Below are positions 39,311 to 48,265 of a DNA stretch of 64,000 nucleotides, piece by piece. This stretch comes from an uncultured Lachnospiraceae bacterium (GTDB taxonomy: Bacteria > Bacillota > Clostridia > Lachnospirales > Lachnospiraceae). The position numbers and the translations under genes were made by a program. Every line of letters begins with the position of its first letter. Within the stretch, counting starts at the first letter, position 1. The DNA lies in NCBI GenBank assembly GCA_900550475.1, contig URSA01000001.1:62001-126000 (forward strand), written 5' to 3'. The notes beneath the pieces are model-generated. The model made no database searches and was not told where the DNA came from. It was given only the letters and a program-made list of their open reading frames with translations.

Positions 39311-40119
39311 AGTGCATTTCCCTCCCCATCCTTATCAAAGATTGCGGATAAGACCATATTAACCAGAATAAACAGCATCAGGACAATGGAAAGTCCGCTT
39401 CCAAGATGCCAGTTACCGGTCTGTGTAAATTCCTGTTCAATGACATTTCCGATCAACAGGATCTTGCTGCCTCCCAGCAAAGAAGAAATGACAAAGGTGG
39501 TCAGGGCAGGGACGAATACCATGGTGATGCCGCTGATGACGCCGGGGAGACTTAACGGAAAGATAATCCGCATAAAGGTCTGCACGCTTCCCGCACCAAG
39601 ATCGTTCGCAGCATTGATCACATTTGGGTCGATCTTTGTCAGCGCATTATAAATGGGAAGAACCATGAACGGCAGAAAGTTGTAGACCATGCCGAAAATG
39701 ATCGCGCCGGGGGTGTTTATGATGTTCAGGGTGGGCAGATGCAAGAGCTGTAAGAGCGTATTGATCACGCCCGTCTTTTCAAGCAGGGTCTGCCACGCCA
39801 TGGTGCGCAGCAAGAAATTCATCCACATGGGCAGGATAAAGACCAGTACGATAAAGGAATGCTGGTTTACATTCAGCCGGGACAGAATCATTGCAAGCGG
39901 ATACGCCAGAAGCAGGCAGACTGCCGTGCTGACCAAAGAGAGCAGTACGGCGTACCATAAAGCCTTGGCGTGAACGGGAGTCACAATCGCCGCGATATTG
40001 GCAAAGGTGAGTGCGCCGTTCTTGTCCGTGATGCCGTAATATACAACCATGCACAAAGGTATGATGATAAAAGCGGCACACCAAAATACATAGGGTAATG
40101 ACAGCATTTTTTTATTCAT
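39307..40119 (-). CDS. potB: Polyamine ABC transporter permease PotB
   Basis: The 270-residue membrane protein has six helices and the EAA loop INAANDLGAGSVQTFMRIIFP, with MNFLLRTMAWQTLLE typical for PotB. It overlaps potA by 8 bases and potC by 4. Confidence 0.92.
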   Translation of the reverse strand: MNKKMLSLPYVFWCAAFIIIPLCMVVYYGITDKNGALTFANIAAIVTPVHAKALWYAVLLSLVSTAVCLLLAYPLAMILSRLNVNQHSFIVLVFILPMWMNFLLRTMAWQTLLEKTGVINTLLQLLHLPTLNIINTPGAIIFGMVYNFLPFMVLPIYNALTKIDPNVINAANDLGAGSVQTFMRIIFPLSLPGVISGITMVFVPALTTFVISSLLGGSKILLIGNVIEQEFTQTGNWHLGSGLSIVLMLFILVNMVLSAIFDKDGEGNAL

Positions 40120-41185
40120 CGATCTTTACGGCCTCCTCATCCTCGGACTCGGGCTTGTTCATGATCTGAATGTTGAACGGATCCACCGTAATGCCGACCG
40201 GAGTGCCCACCGGGAACATGCGGGTGGAGTGTACCAGCCACTCAAAACCGGCAGCCTGCACTTCCATTTCATAATGAACACCCTTGAATATAATATGGGA
40301 TACAACACCGCTTACGGTGCCGTCTTTGGGGTCTACAAGCTCCACATCCTCGGGGCGGATCACCACGTCCACGGGCTTGTTCTGGCCGAAGCCCTCATCC
40401 ACGCAGGCAAAGCGTGCGCCCAGAATCTCCACCAGCCTGTCCTCGATCATGGTGGCGCCGATAATGTTGCTGTCTCCGATGAAATCGGCGACAAATGCGT
40501 TCTCAGGCTCATTGTAAATGCGCTCCGGGCTTCCGATCTGCTGGATGTAGCCCTGATTCATGACCACGATGGTGTCGGACATGGTAAGCGCCTCCTCCTG
40601 ATCGTGGGTCACATAGATAAAGGTGATGCCAAGCTCGTTTTTCAGACGGATCAGCTCATACTGCATGTCCTGACGCAGTTTGAGATCCAATGCGCCCAGA
40701 GGCTCATCCAGCAGAAGGAGCTTGGGTTCGTTTACGATGGCGCGCGCAATGGCAATACGCTGCTGCTGGCCGCCGGAGAGAGAATCCGGCATTCTCTTTT
40801 CATAGCCGTCGAGGTTGACGAGCTTTAAGGCATACTTGATCTTGTCGTCTATGTATGCCTTGGATTTATTCTTGATCTTCAGACCGAATGCGATATTTTC
40901 CGCGATATTCATGTGCGTAAAGAGGGCATATTTCTGAAATACGGTATTCAGTTGGCGTTTGTTGGCAGGAAAATTTGTAATATCCTGGCTTTCAAAAACA
41001 ACCCTTCCGGTATCGGGATGTTCGAAACCACCCAGAATACGAAGAGTTGTCGTCTTACCGCAGCCGCTGGGGCCGAGCAGTGTCAGAAATTCATTTTCCC
41101 TAATATAGAGATTCAGGTCGTCAAGGACCATTTGCCCGTCATAGGATTTGGAAATGTGTTCCAGATTTACCAATACATCTTTCAT
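40112..41185 (-). CDS. potA: Polyamine ABC transporter ATPase PotA
   Basis: The 357-residue ATPase has Walker A GPSGCGKTT (about 36-44), signature LSGGQQQR (about 137-144), Walker B LLLLDEPLGALD and a C-terminal TOBE domain (VVIRPEDVELVD). First gene of the operon, with GGAGGTTTACAAAC before ATG 41185. A clear promoter was not found within 150 bases upstream. Confidence 0.95.
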   Translation of the reverse strand: MKDVLVNLEHISKSYDGQMVLDDLNLYIRENEFLTLLGPSGCGKTTTLRILGGFEHPDTGRVVFESQDITNFPANKRQLNTVFQKYALFTHMNIAENIAFGLKIKNKSKAYIDDKIKYALKLVNLDGYEKRMPDSLSGGQQQRIAIARAIVNEPKLLLLDEPLGALDLKLRQDMQYELIRLKNELGITFIYVTHDQEEALTMSDTIVVMNQGYIQQIGSPERIYNEPENAFVADFIGDSNIIGATMIEDRLVEILGARFACVDEGFGQNKPVDVVIRPEDVELVDPKDGTVSGVVSHIIFKGVHYEMEVQAAGFEWLVHSTRMFPVGTPVGITVDPFNIQIMNKPESEDEEAVKIDE

Positions 41186-41298
41186 GTTTGTAAACCTCCA
41201 GATTCAAAGTCGAAAATCCTTGTAAAAGCGCGATACGCATTTAAGCATCATTTTATAATGAAATGTTGCAAAAAGCAATGTATATTTCAAAAATTGGA

Positions 41299-41327
41299 TT
41301 AACAAAAAAGTAAGAATATGATATATT
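41299..41327 (+). promoter_or_regulatory. Promoter of the lactonase gene
   Basis: TTAACA (41299-41304), N17, TATATT (41322-41327), 34 bases before ATG 41361. Confidence 0.6.
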
Positions 41328-41360
41328 TAGGGTAACAATGACAGAAACGGAGGAGTCAGC

Positions 41361-42422
41361 ATGGGTAACAAGGGAAAATACGTTGCATATGTATCTACCT
41401 ATACTATGGGAGACAAGCACGGTATCAAGATCTATGACGTGGATATGGAGAAGGGCAGGTTTCAGGAGAAGGATCAGGTCGAGATCACCAATTCCTCCTA
41501 CGTTACGATCTCCAAGAACAAGAAATTTCTGTATTCCATTACGGACTTCGGCGTGGAGGCGTACCGCATTGAGCCGGATGGCGGTCTGGAGCTGATCAAT
41601 TTTGCCCCCATAAACGGCATGAGAGGCTGTTATCTGTCCACGGACTACGAGGACAGATTCCTGTTTGTGGCGGGATACCACGACGGAAAGCTCACCGTAC
41701 TCAGGCTGCTGGAGGACGGCTCCATCGGCGCGATTACGGATGAGATTTACCACAAGGGGCTGGGCAGTGTGGCGGAGCGCAATTTCAGACCGCATATCAA
41801 CTGCGCCCGCATGACTCACGACAATAAATACCTTCTGGTTGCAGATCAGGGAATGGATCATGTGAATGTCTACCGGCTGAACCATGAGAACGGTACGCTG
41901 AAGATGGCGGATGTCTTAAGAGGCGACATTGAGTCCGCTCCCAGACACATCAAGATCTCCCACGACGGCAGATTTATCTACATCGTGCACGAGCTTGCCT
42001 GCAACATTACCATTTACAGCTATGAGGAGAGGGAGGGAAATCCCTACTTCGACAGGATCCAGACGGTGGAGACCACGGACTCCGGCAAAAAGGATTACGG
42101 CTGCTCTGCCAGCGCGCTGACCTTTTCCGACGATTACCATTATCTGGTGGCGTCCACTGCGGGGGAAAACACGGTTGCGGTATACAAGGCGGATGAGGAG
42201 ACCGGAATGCTGGAGCGGCTGTTCTGCCTGCCCATCAGCGGCGAATATCCCAAAGATGCGGCAATTTTCCCGGATAATAGACATCTGGTTTCCTTGAATC
42301 ATGAATCCAACACCATGACCTTTTTCTCCATGGATTTAAAGAAGAAGGTGCTTATGATGTGCTCACCCGCGCTCAAGGTGGACAGACCGAACTGTATCGC
42401 GTTTTACCGCATTCAGGGTTAA
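41361..42422 (+). CDS. Lactonase family beta-propeller protein (6-phosphogluconolactonase-like)
   Basis: The 353-residue protein is a seven-bladed propeller with repeating blade ends (SKNKKFLYSI, TDYEDRFLFVAG, THDNKYLLVADQGMDHV, SHDGRFIYIVHEL, FSDDYHYLVAST, FPDNRHLVSLNH), as in YbhE-type lactonases. NFRPHINCA and DQGMDHV fit the active-site region. It may hydrolyse 6-phosphogluconolactone, but a pentose-phosphate context is absent. ATG 41361 lies behind ACGGAGGAGTCAGC. Confidence 0.82.
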   Translation: MGNKGKYVAYVSTYTMGDKHGIKIYDVDMEKGRFQEKDQVEITNSSYVTISKNKKFLYSITDFGVEAYRIEPDGGLELINFAPINGMRGCYLSTDYEDRFLFVAGYHDGKLTVLRLLEDGSIGAITDEIYHKGLGSVAERNFRPHINCARMTHDNKYLLVADQGMDHVNVYRLNHENGTLKMADVLRGDIESAPRHIKISHDGRFIYIVHELACNITIYSYEEREGNPYFDRIQTVETTDSGKKDYGCSASALTFSDDYHYLVASTAGENTVAVYKADEETGMLERLFCLPISGEYPKDAAIFPDNRHLVSLNHESNTMTFFSMDLKKKVLMMCSPALKVDRPNCIAFYRIQG

Positions 42423-42508
42423 GAAAAGCGGACATAGAGCCGATATATGGATTGAAAAGAGTTTTCAGGCAAACGGATTTGCAAAAAACGGATCAAGGAG
42501 GAATCAAA

Positions 42509-43132
42509 ATGAGTGTAAATGCAGTAAACAACACAACGGCTGCACAGACCTACAGCACCGAGTACACCACGGCGAAGAAGAGCAGCGAAAAGACGGATGC
42601 CGCAGGCACTTTGGCAGCGGACAAGGGTGTCGTGTACGAGGCTTCCGAGAAGCAGGACAAGAAGGCAGCCTACTCTGTCAACAAGATGAGTGCGGAGGAG
42701 AGAGCCAATCTGGTGTCCCAGCTCAAAGCGGACGCGGAGAGCAGACAGAACAAGTTTGTGAGCATGATCCAGAAGATGATGTCCGAGCAGACCAACGCAT
42801 ACGGACAGGCAAACGACATCTGGAAGTTTCTGGCAAGCGGCAAATTTACCGTAGACCCCGCAACGAAGGCACAGGCGCAGGCGGATATTGCAGAGGACGG
42901 CTATTACGGTGTAAAGCAGACTTCTGAGAGGATTTTCGACTTTGCATGCGCACTGGCAGGCGATGATGCAGAGAAGATGAAGGAAATGCAGGCTGCATTC
43001 CAGAAGGGCTTTGAGAAGGCTGAGAAGACCTGGGGCGGCAAGCTGCCTGATATCTCATATCAGACACAGGATGCGGTCAACAAGAAGTTTGAGGAGTATT
43101 ATGCAGCGCAGAAGAGCGCGGTTGAAGAGTAA
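42509..43132 (+). CDS. Hypothetical helical protein
   Basis: The 207-residue protein starts at ATG 42509 (AAGGAGGAATCAAA); a longer frame from 42359 overlaps the lactonase gene. The N-terminal 70 residues are Thr/Lys/Ala-rich and probably disordered; the rest is helical with NKFVSMIQKMMSEQ and SERIFDFACALAGDD. No cysteine in a pattern and no signal peptide. Similar unannotated proteins occur in Lachnospiraceae, by impression only. Confidence 0.65.
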   Translation: MSVNAVNNTTAAQTYSTEYTTAKKSSEKTDAAGTLAADKGVVYEASEKQDKKAAYSVNKMSAEERANLVSQLKADAESRQNKFVSMIQKMMSEQTNAYGQANDIWKFLASGKFTVDPATKAQAQADIAEDGYYGVKQTSERIFDFACALAGDDAEKMKEMQAAFQKGFEKAEKTWGGKLPDISYQTQDAVNKKFEEYYAAQKSAVEE

Positions 43133-43154
43133 ACACTTCCGAAAGTATAAAGAG

Positions 43155-43190
43155 AACGCCATGCGGAAACAAAATCCGCATGGCGTTTTC
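43155..43190. terminator. Strong bidirectional terminator
   Basis: AACGCCATGCGGA (43155-43167) and TCCGCATGGCGTT (43175-43187), 13 perfect base pairs with TTC after. It separates the hypothetical gene from converging aroC. Confidence 0.8.
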
Positions 43191-43197
43191 ACGTTGT

Positions 43198-44298
43198 CTA
43201 TTTTTTGTAGAAGGAGATCAGATCCTCCGCCTTTGCACTCATATTGAGCATCAGGGCGTCCAAAAGCGTGATGGCAACCATGGATTCCATCACCACGACG
43301 GCTCTGGGAACAATGACAGGGTCATGCCTTCCCTTGATCTGTACGGTGATGTCCTGTCCCTCTTTGTTCACAGTCTCCTGAGGATGGAAGATGGAGGGCG
43401 TGGGCTTGACATGCGCGCGGATCAGTAAGGGGCTGCCGTCGCTGATGCCGCCCAGAATGCCGCCCGCGTGGTTGGACGTCTTTGCGACGGCGCCCGCCTG
43501 CATGCGGAAGGCGTCGTTGTTCTCGCTTCCTTTTTTGGCGGAAACAGCCGTGCCGTCTCCAATCTCCACCGCTTTTACGGCACCGATGGACAGAAGTGCC
43601 TTTCCTAAGTTGGCATCCAGTTTTTCAAATACGGGATCTCCGACTCCGGCAGGCAGGCCCTCCACAAGACATTCCATGACGCCGCCGGCAGAATCCGACT
43701 GGGACATGAGATTGGCAAGATAGGTCTGTGCCCGCTGGGAAGCAGCGGCATCCGGCATGGCGGTGGGCGTGGTCAGGATGGCAGAACGGTCAAAATGAGT
43801 AAGGTCTGCCTCCACAGGGCCGATGGAGCGGGTGTATGCTGTTACGGCGATGCCCATTTCCTTTAAAAGCTTTGCGGCAACGGCGCCGGCAGCCACTCGG
43901 CCGACGGTCTCCCTGCCGGAGGAACGTCCGCCGCCTCTGTAGTCGCGGAAGCCGTATTTTTGGTCAAAGGTGTAATCCGCATGGCCGGGACGGTAATAAG
44001 AAGCAATCTCGCTGTAATCCCCGGAGCGCTGGGAGGTGTTCCGAACGATTAAGGAGATGGGAGTACCGGTGGTGCGTCCCTCAAATACGCCGGACAGGAT
44101 CTCTACCGCGTCATCCTCCTTGCGGGGGGTGGAAATGGCACTCTGCCCGGGTTTTCTGCGGTTTAAATAGGGCTGGATATCCGCCTCGGACAGCGTAAGG
44201 CCGGCGGGGCAGCCGTCAATGACAACGCCCAGCGCGGGACCGTGGGATTCCCCCCAGGTGGTAATTCTGAATATGGTACCGTATGATGATCCGGCCAT
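43198..44298 (-). CDS. aroC: Chorismate synthase
   Basis: The 366-residue FMN-dependent enzyme makes chorismate, the last shared step of aromatic amino-acid synthesis. It has GESHGPALGVVIDGCP near the start, RPGHADYTFDQKYG, RGGGRSSGRETVGRVAAGA, and SGGILGGISDG-type (NHAGGILGGISDGSP) with the late RHDPVIVPRAV. Starts at ATG 44298 behind CAGGAGGATGTC. Confidence 0.96.
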   Translation of the reverse strand: MAGSSYGTIFRITTWGESHGPALGVVIDGCPAGLTLSEADIQPYLNRRKPGQSAISTPRKEDDAVEILSGVFEGRTTGTPISLIVRNTSQRSGDYSEIASYYRPGHADYTFDQKYGFRDYRGGGRSSGRETVGRVAAGAVAAKLLKEMGIAVTAYTRSIGPVEADLTHFDRSAILTTPTAMPDAAASQRAQTYLANLMSQSDSAGGVMECLVEGLPAGVGDPVFEKLDANLGKALLSIGAVKAVEIGDGTAVSAKKGSENNDAFRMQAGAVAKTSNHAGGILGGISDGSPLLIRAHVKPTPSIFHPQETVNKEGQDITVQIKGRHDPVIVPRAVVVMESMVAITLLDALMLNMSAKAEDLISFYKK

Positions 44299-44444
44299 GA
44301 CATCCTCCTGTGTGCAACAAATTTATGATATTCACTATACAATAAATTCAGTTTTTTGTACAGAAAAATAGTGCAATGCACGGGGAAATGTGCTAGAGTA
44401 ATATTGTATACAGTTTTGTGAGAGCAACATGGACAGGAACACCA

Positions 44445-45497
44445 ATGAAAAAAACTTTTCGTGAAAAACTGATGTCCCGCTGCAGGCGGGCGGCAAAAAA
44501 GCATAAATGGCTTCGCATACCCGTGATGGTCTATATGGCAATCGCGCTTTTCTGGTATTATGCGGGGCTTTATGTGGTGTCCAACGGAAAGCGGTTTTCC
44601 TGCGTGGCATTGTTCTTTTTGTTTCTTTTTGTGAACAGCAGCTTTGCATCTCCGGAGAGCCTGAGCAGACAGCCCGGTATCGCTGAGGTATCCGCGGACG
44701 GGGTTGTTCTGGTGGCGGAGCAGGAGGTCGATACGGCGGAGCTTGCATCCATTGATGCCGATCAGATCGAAAAATATGATGATGTGGAGCTTTTGTGTGA
44801 GGAAGAGATCGACACCTACACCCTGGACGAGATCTTAGCGGAGATGGGAAGTGCGGCGGAGAGTGCGGAACCGGCGGAGAATCCCCGCAAGGAGGAGCCG
44901 GAGACGGACTATGCCTCCTACACGTTTTCGGAGGATGACTGGCGGCTGATCCTGATCAACAAGCAGCACTCCATTCCGGAGGGCTATGAGTTCCCGCTCG
45001 GCACCATATCAGGCAGCATGCGCTGTGATGAGCGCATACTGGAGGATCTGCTTACCATGATGCAGGCGGCGAAGGACGAGGGCGTGGATCTGGTGATCTG
45101 CTCGCCCTACCGGGATTACAACAGACAGACATATCTGTTCAACCGCAAGATCACCCGCTATATGGATGCGGGAATGTCCTATATGGACGCGTACAAAACG
45201 GCGTCCATGACCGTCACGTCCCCCAATGCCAGCGAGCATCGGATCGGGCTTGCGATTGATTTTTACAGCAGCACCTACAAGAATTTGAACGAAGGCTTTG
45301 CGGATACTGCCACAGGGCAGTGGCTTGCCGCAAACAGTTACCGTTTTGGCTTTATTCTGCGCTATCCGAAGGACAAGGAATATATCACGGGCATCGAGTA
45401 TGAACCGTGGCATTTCCGTTATGTGGGCGTGGAGGCGGCTACGGTGATCACACAGAAAGGCATTACATTAGAAGAGTTTTGGGAGGATTTGAATTAG
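44445..45497 (+). CDS. VanY-type D-alanyl-D-alanine carboxypeptidase
   Basis: The 350-residue membrane-anchored zinc peptidase trims peptidoglycan stems. It has a basic N-terminus, one or two membrane segments (about 30-65), an acidic linker, and a C-terminal VanY domain with SPYRDYNRQ, SEHRIGLAID (about 263-272; His and Asp zinc ligands) and EPWH (about 319-322). ATG 44445 is used; longer frames add residues without a binding site. tgt starts on the next base after its stop. Confidence 0.88.
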   Translation: MKKTFREKLMSRCRRAAKKHKWLRIPVMVYMAIALFWYYAGLYVVSNGKRFSCVALFFLFLFVNSSFASPESLSRQPGIAEVSADGVVLVAEQEVDTAELASIDADQIEKYDDVELLCEEEIDTYTLDEILAEMGSAAESAEPAENPRKEEPETDYASYTFSEDDWRLILINKQHSIPEGYEFPLGTISGSMRCDERILEDLLTMMQAAKDEGVDLVICSPYRDYNRQTYLFNRKITRYMDAGMSYMDAYKTASMTVTSPNASEHRIGLAIDFYSSTYKNLNEGFADTATGQWLAANSYRFGFILRYPKDKEYITGIEYEPWHFRYVGVEAATVITQKGITLEEFWEDLN

Positions 45498-46631
45498 ATG
45501 TACCGTTTATTGAAACAGGAGGGCAGAGCCAAAAGAGGAGAACTGGAAACCGTTCACGGCGTCGTTCAGACGCCGGTTTTTATGAATGTGGGAACGGTGG
45601 CGGCAATCAAGGGTGCGGTGTCCACAGAGGATCTGGAGCAGATCGGAACGCAGGTCGAGCTCTCTAACACTTATCATTTGCATGTAAGACCGGGAGATCA
45701 GACCATCAAGAAGCTGGGCGGTCTCCAAAGGTTCATGTCGTGGAACAAGCCGATCCTTACGGATTCCGGCGGATTTCAGGTATTTTCCCTGGCGGGACTC
45801 AGGAAGATCAAGGAGGAGGGGGTCTATTTCAACTCCCATATCGACGGAAGAAAGATTTTCATGGGACCGGAGGAGAGCATGCAGATCCAGTCCAATCTGG
45901 CATCCACCATCGCCATGGCGTTTGACGAGTGTCCCAGCTCCAGAGCGGAGCGACAGTATGTGCAGGCGTCCGTGGAGCGCACGACCAGGTGGCTTTCAAG
46001 ATGCAAGGCGGAGATGGACAGACTGAACGGTCTGGAGGATACCATCAACAAAAAGCAGATGCTCTTTGGCATCAATCAGGGAGCGGTCTTTGCCGACATC
46101 CGCATCGAACACGCCAAGCGGATCGCGGAGATGGAGCTTGACGGATATGCAGTGGGCGGTCTTGCAGTGGGGGAGACCCATGAGGAGATGTACCACATTT
46201 TGGAGGAGACCGTGCCGTATCTGCCGGTGGATAAGCCAACCTATCTGATGGGCGTGGGAACGCCTGCCAACATTCTTGAGGGAGTGGAGCGCGGCGTAGA
46301 TTTCTTTGACTGCGTGTATCCCACCAGAAACGGAAGACACGGACACCTTTACACGAACCACGGGAAGATTAATCTCTTCAACGCAAAATATGAGCTGGAT
46401 GAAAGACCTATCGAGGAGAGCTGCGGCTGTCCGGTGTGCCGGAGGTATTCCAGAGCATATATCCGCCATCTGCTCAAAGCGAAGGAAATGCTGGGCATGC
46501 GGTTCTGCGTGCTGCACAATCTCTATTTCTACAACACCATGATGACGGAGATCAGGGATGCGCTGGATGAGGGAAGATTTGCCTCCTACAAAAAGCAGAA
46601 GCTGGAGAGCATGGCGGCAGGGAAGGAATAA
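45498..46631 (+). CDS. tgt: Queuine/preQ1 tRNA-guanine transglycosylase
   Basis: The 377-residue enzyme exchanges guanine 34 for preQ1 in tRNAs with GUN anticodons. It has LTDSGGFQVFSL (about 89-100), GINQGAVF, YAVGGLAVGE, the nucleophile region FFDCVYPTRNGRHG and zinc ligands CGCPVCRRYS with a later HNLYF. ATG 45498 directly follows the preceding stop. It is followed by yajC, a common order. Confidence 0.95.
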   Translation: MYRLLKQEGRAKRGELETVHGVVQTPVFMNVGTVAAIKGAVSTEDLEQIGTQVELSNTYHLHVRPGDQTIKKLGGLQRFMSWNKPILTDSGGFQVFSLAGLRKIKEEGVYFNSHIDGRKIFMGPEESMQIQSNLASTIAMAFDECPSSRAERQYVQASVERTTRWLSRCKAEMDRLNGLEDTINKKQMLFGINQGAVFADIRIEHAKRIAEMELDGYAVGGLAVGETHEEMYHILEETVPYLPVDKPTYLMGVGTPANILEGVERGVDFFDCVYPTRNGRHGHLYTNHGKINLFNAKYELDERPIEESCGCPVCRRYSRAYIRHLLKAKEMLGMRFCVLHNLYFYNTMMTEIRDALDEGRFASYKKQKLESMAAGKE

Positions 46632-46647
46632 ATTTTTCATAAAGGGC

Positions 46648-46676
46648 TTGCCCTGTATGGGAAAGTTGTGTATGAT
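46648..46676 (+). promoter_or_regulatory. Promoter of yajC
   Basis: TTGCCC (46648-46653), N17, TATGAT (46671-46676), 54 bases before ATG 46731. Confidence 0.5.
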
Positions 46677-46730
46677 AGGCATTAGGTGCCGCACAAATGA
46701 AGGGCGGTACAATTCACAGGAGGATTTCGC

Positions 46731-47057
46731 ATGTATATTTTATTGAGTGAAACAGGAGACGCGACCGCAGCAGCCGGTGGTATGAATCTGATATCCATGG
46801 TATTGATCTATGCGGTGTTTATTGCTGCAATCTGGTTTTTCCTGTTCAGACCGCAGAAGAAGGAACAGAAGAAGCACGCTGCAATGCTTTCTGCGCTTGC
46901 AATCGGAGATTGCGTTCTGACTTCGTCCGGTTTTATCGGGATTGTGATCGACATCAATGACGATACGGTGATCGTGGAGTTCGGCAACAACAAGAACTGC
47001 CGTATTCCTATGGAAAAGTCGGCAATCAGCCGTGTAGAGAAGCCCGGCGAGGCATAA
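46731..47057 (+). CDS. yajC: YajC preprotein translocase subunit
   Basis: The 108-residue membrane protein is associated with SecDF. It has one membrane segment (about 20-40), FFLFRPQKKEQKKH, the family hallmark, then GDCVLTSSGFIGIV and IMxIxDDTVIVE-like VIVEFGNNK. ATG 46731 behind AGGAGGATTTCGC. Confidence 0.93.
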   Translation: MYILLSETGDATAAAGGMNLISMVLIYAVFIAAIWFFLFRPQKKEQKKHAAMLSALAIGDCVLTSSGFIGIVIDINDDTVIVEFGNNKNCRIPMEKSAISRVEKPGEA

Positions 47058-47077
47058 TCGGGAAATGAGTGCAAGGG

Positions 47078-47110
47078 AAGGAGTTGCCACGCGGGGTGTG
47101 ACAGCTCCTT
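47078..47110 (+). repeat. Leader hairpin before leuB
   Basis: AAGGAGTTG (47078-47086) and CAGCTCCTT (47102-47110) form a 9-bp stem with one G-U. No T-run follows and no T-box features are seen in the 92-base gap, so its role (yajC 3' end or leuB leader) is open. Confidence 0.4.
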
Positions 47111-47149
47111 TCACCGTATAAAGAGACAAAAAGAAAAGAGGAGCTACAT

Positions 47150-48232
47150 ATGCAGTTGAAGATTACTTGTATACCGGGAGACGGTATTGGACCTGAAATT
47201 GTGACGGAAGCCAGGAAGGTGCTTGAGAAGGCGGGTGAAAAATTCGGATTTTCCCCTGCGTTTACGGATATTTTGATGGGAGGCTGCTCCATAGATGCAT
47301 ACGGCGTGCCTCTGACGGACGAGGCGATTGCGACGGCAAAGGCTGCGGATGCGGTTTTGATGGGATCCATCGGCGGGGACACGACCACTTCGCCCTGGTA
47401 TAAGCTCTCACCGGATAAAAGACCCGAGGCGGGACTGCTGAAGCTGAGAAAGGCACTCAATCTTTTCGCAAACCTCCGCCCCGCGTACCTTTACCCGGAG
47501 CTTGCTGCGGCGTGTCCACTCAAGGAGGAGATCAGCGCCGCCGGATTTGACATCATGATCATGCGTGAGCTGACGGGAGGTCTGTATTTCGGCGAGAGAA
47601 GGACGGTCACGGAGAATGGTGTGCGCAAGGCAATCGACACCCTGACCTATGATGAGAACGAAATCCGCAGAATTGCCATCAAGGCATTTGAGATTGCGGG
47701 AAAGCGCAGGAAGAAGGTAACCAGCGTGGATAAGGCGAATGTGCTGGACTCCTCCAGACTGTGGCGCACTGTGGTGGAAGAGGTTGCGAAGGATTACCCG
47801 GATGTGACGCTGGAGCATATGCTGGTGGACAACTGCGCCATGCAGCTTGTGAAGGATCCGGCACAGTTTGACGTGGTTCTGACGGAGAATATGTTCGGAG
47901 ACATCCTCTCGGATGAGGCGAGCATGGTGACCGGTTCCATCGGAATGCTTTCCTCCGCTTCCCTGAACGATTCCAAATTCGGGCTTTACGAGCCCAGCCA
48001 CGGCTCCGCACCCGACATTGCGGGAAAGAATATTGCAAACCCCATTGCCACGATCTTAAGCGCCGCCATGATGCTGCGGTACAGCTTTGATCTGGATGAT
48101 GCCGCCGCGGCGGTGGAGCATGCCGTCAAGAAGGTTTTGGAGGACGGATACCGGACAGGGGATATCATGTCGGAGGGATGTAAGAGAGTGACTTGCTCTG
48201 AGATGGGCAGCCTGATCGCAGAACGGATATAA
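47150..48232 (+). CDS. leuB: 3-isopropylmalate dehydrogenase
   Basis: The 360-residue NAD-dependent enzyme of leucine synthesis has ITCIPGDGIGPEIVTEA at the start, NLRPAYLYPEL, RELTGGLYFGERR, the catalytic region VLDSSRLWR, VDNCAMQLV and LSDEASMVTGSIGMLSSA, EPSHGSAPDIAGKN. First gene of leuB-ilvD-ilvB. Other leu genes and ilvC are not in the window. Confidence 0.96.
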   Translation: MQLKITCIPGDGIGPEIVTEARKVLEKAGEKFGFSPAFTDILMGGCSIDAYGVPLTDEAIATAKAADAVLMGSIGGDTTTSPWYKLSPDKRPEAGLLKLRKALNLFANLRPAYLYPELAAACPLKEEISAAGFDIMIMRELTGGLYFGERRTVTENGVRKAIDTLTYDENEIRRIAIKAFEIAGKRRKKVTSVDKANVLDSSRLWRTVVEEVAKDYPDVTLEHMLVDNCAMQLVKDPAQFDVVLTENMFGDILSDEASMVTGSIGMLSSASLNDSKFGLYEPSHGSAPDIAGKNIANPIATILSAAMMLRYSFDLDDAAAAVEHAVKKVLEDGYRTGDIMSEGCKRVTCSEMGSLIAERI

Positions 48233-48265
48233 CTACAGGCAAAGAGAAGAGATGGGAGAGTCGGT

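Noticed and set aside
47058..47149. T-box or leader-peptide attenuator before leuB
   Set aside because: The gap is only 92 bases, with one 9-bp hairpin, no T-box motif, no terminator and no Leu-rich leader ORF.
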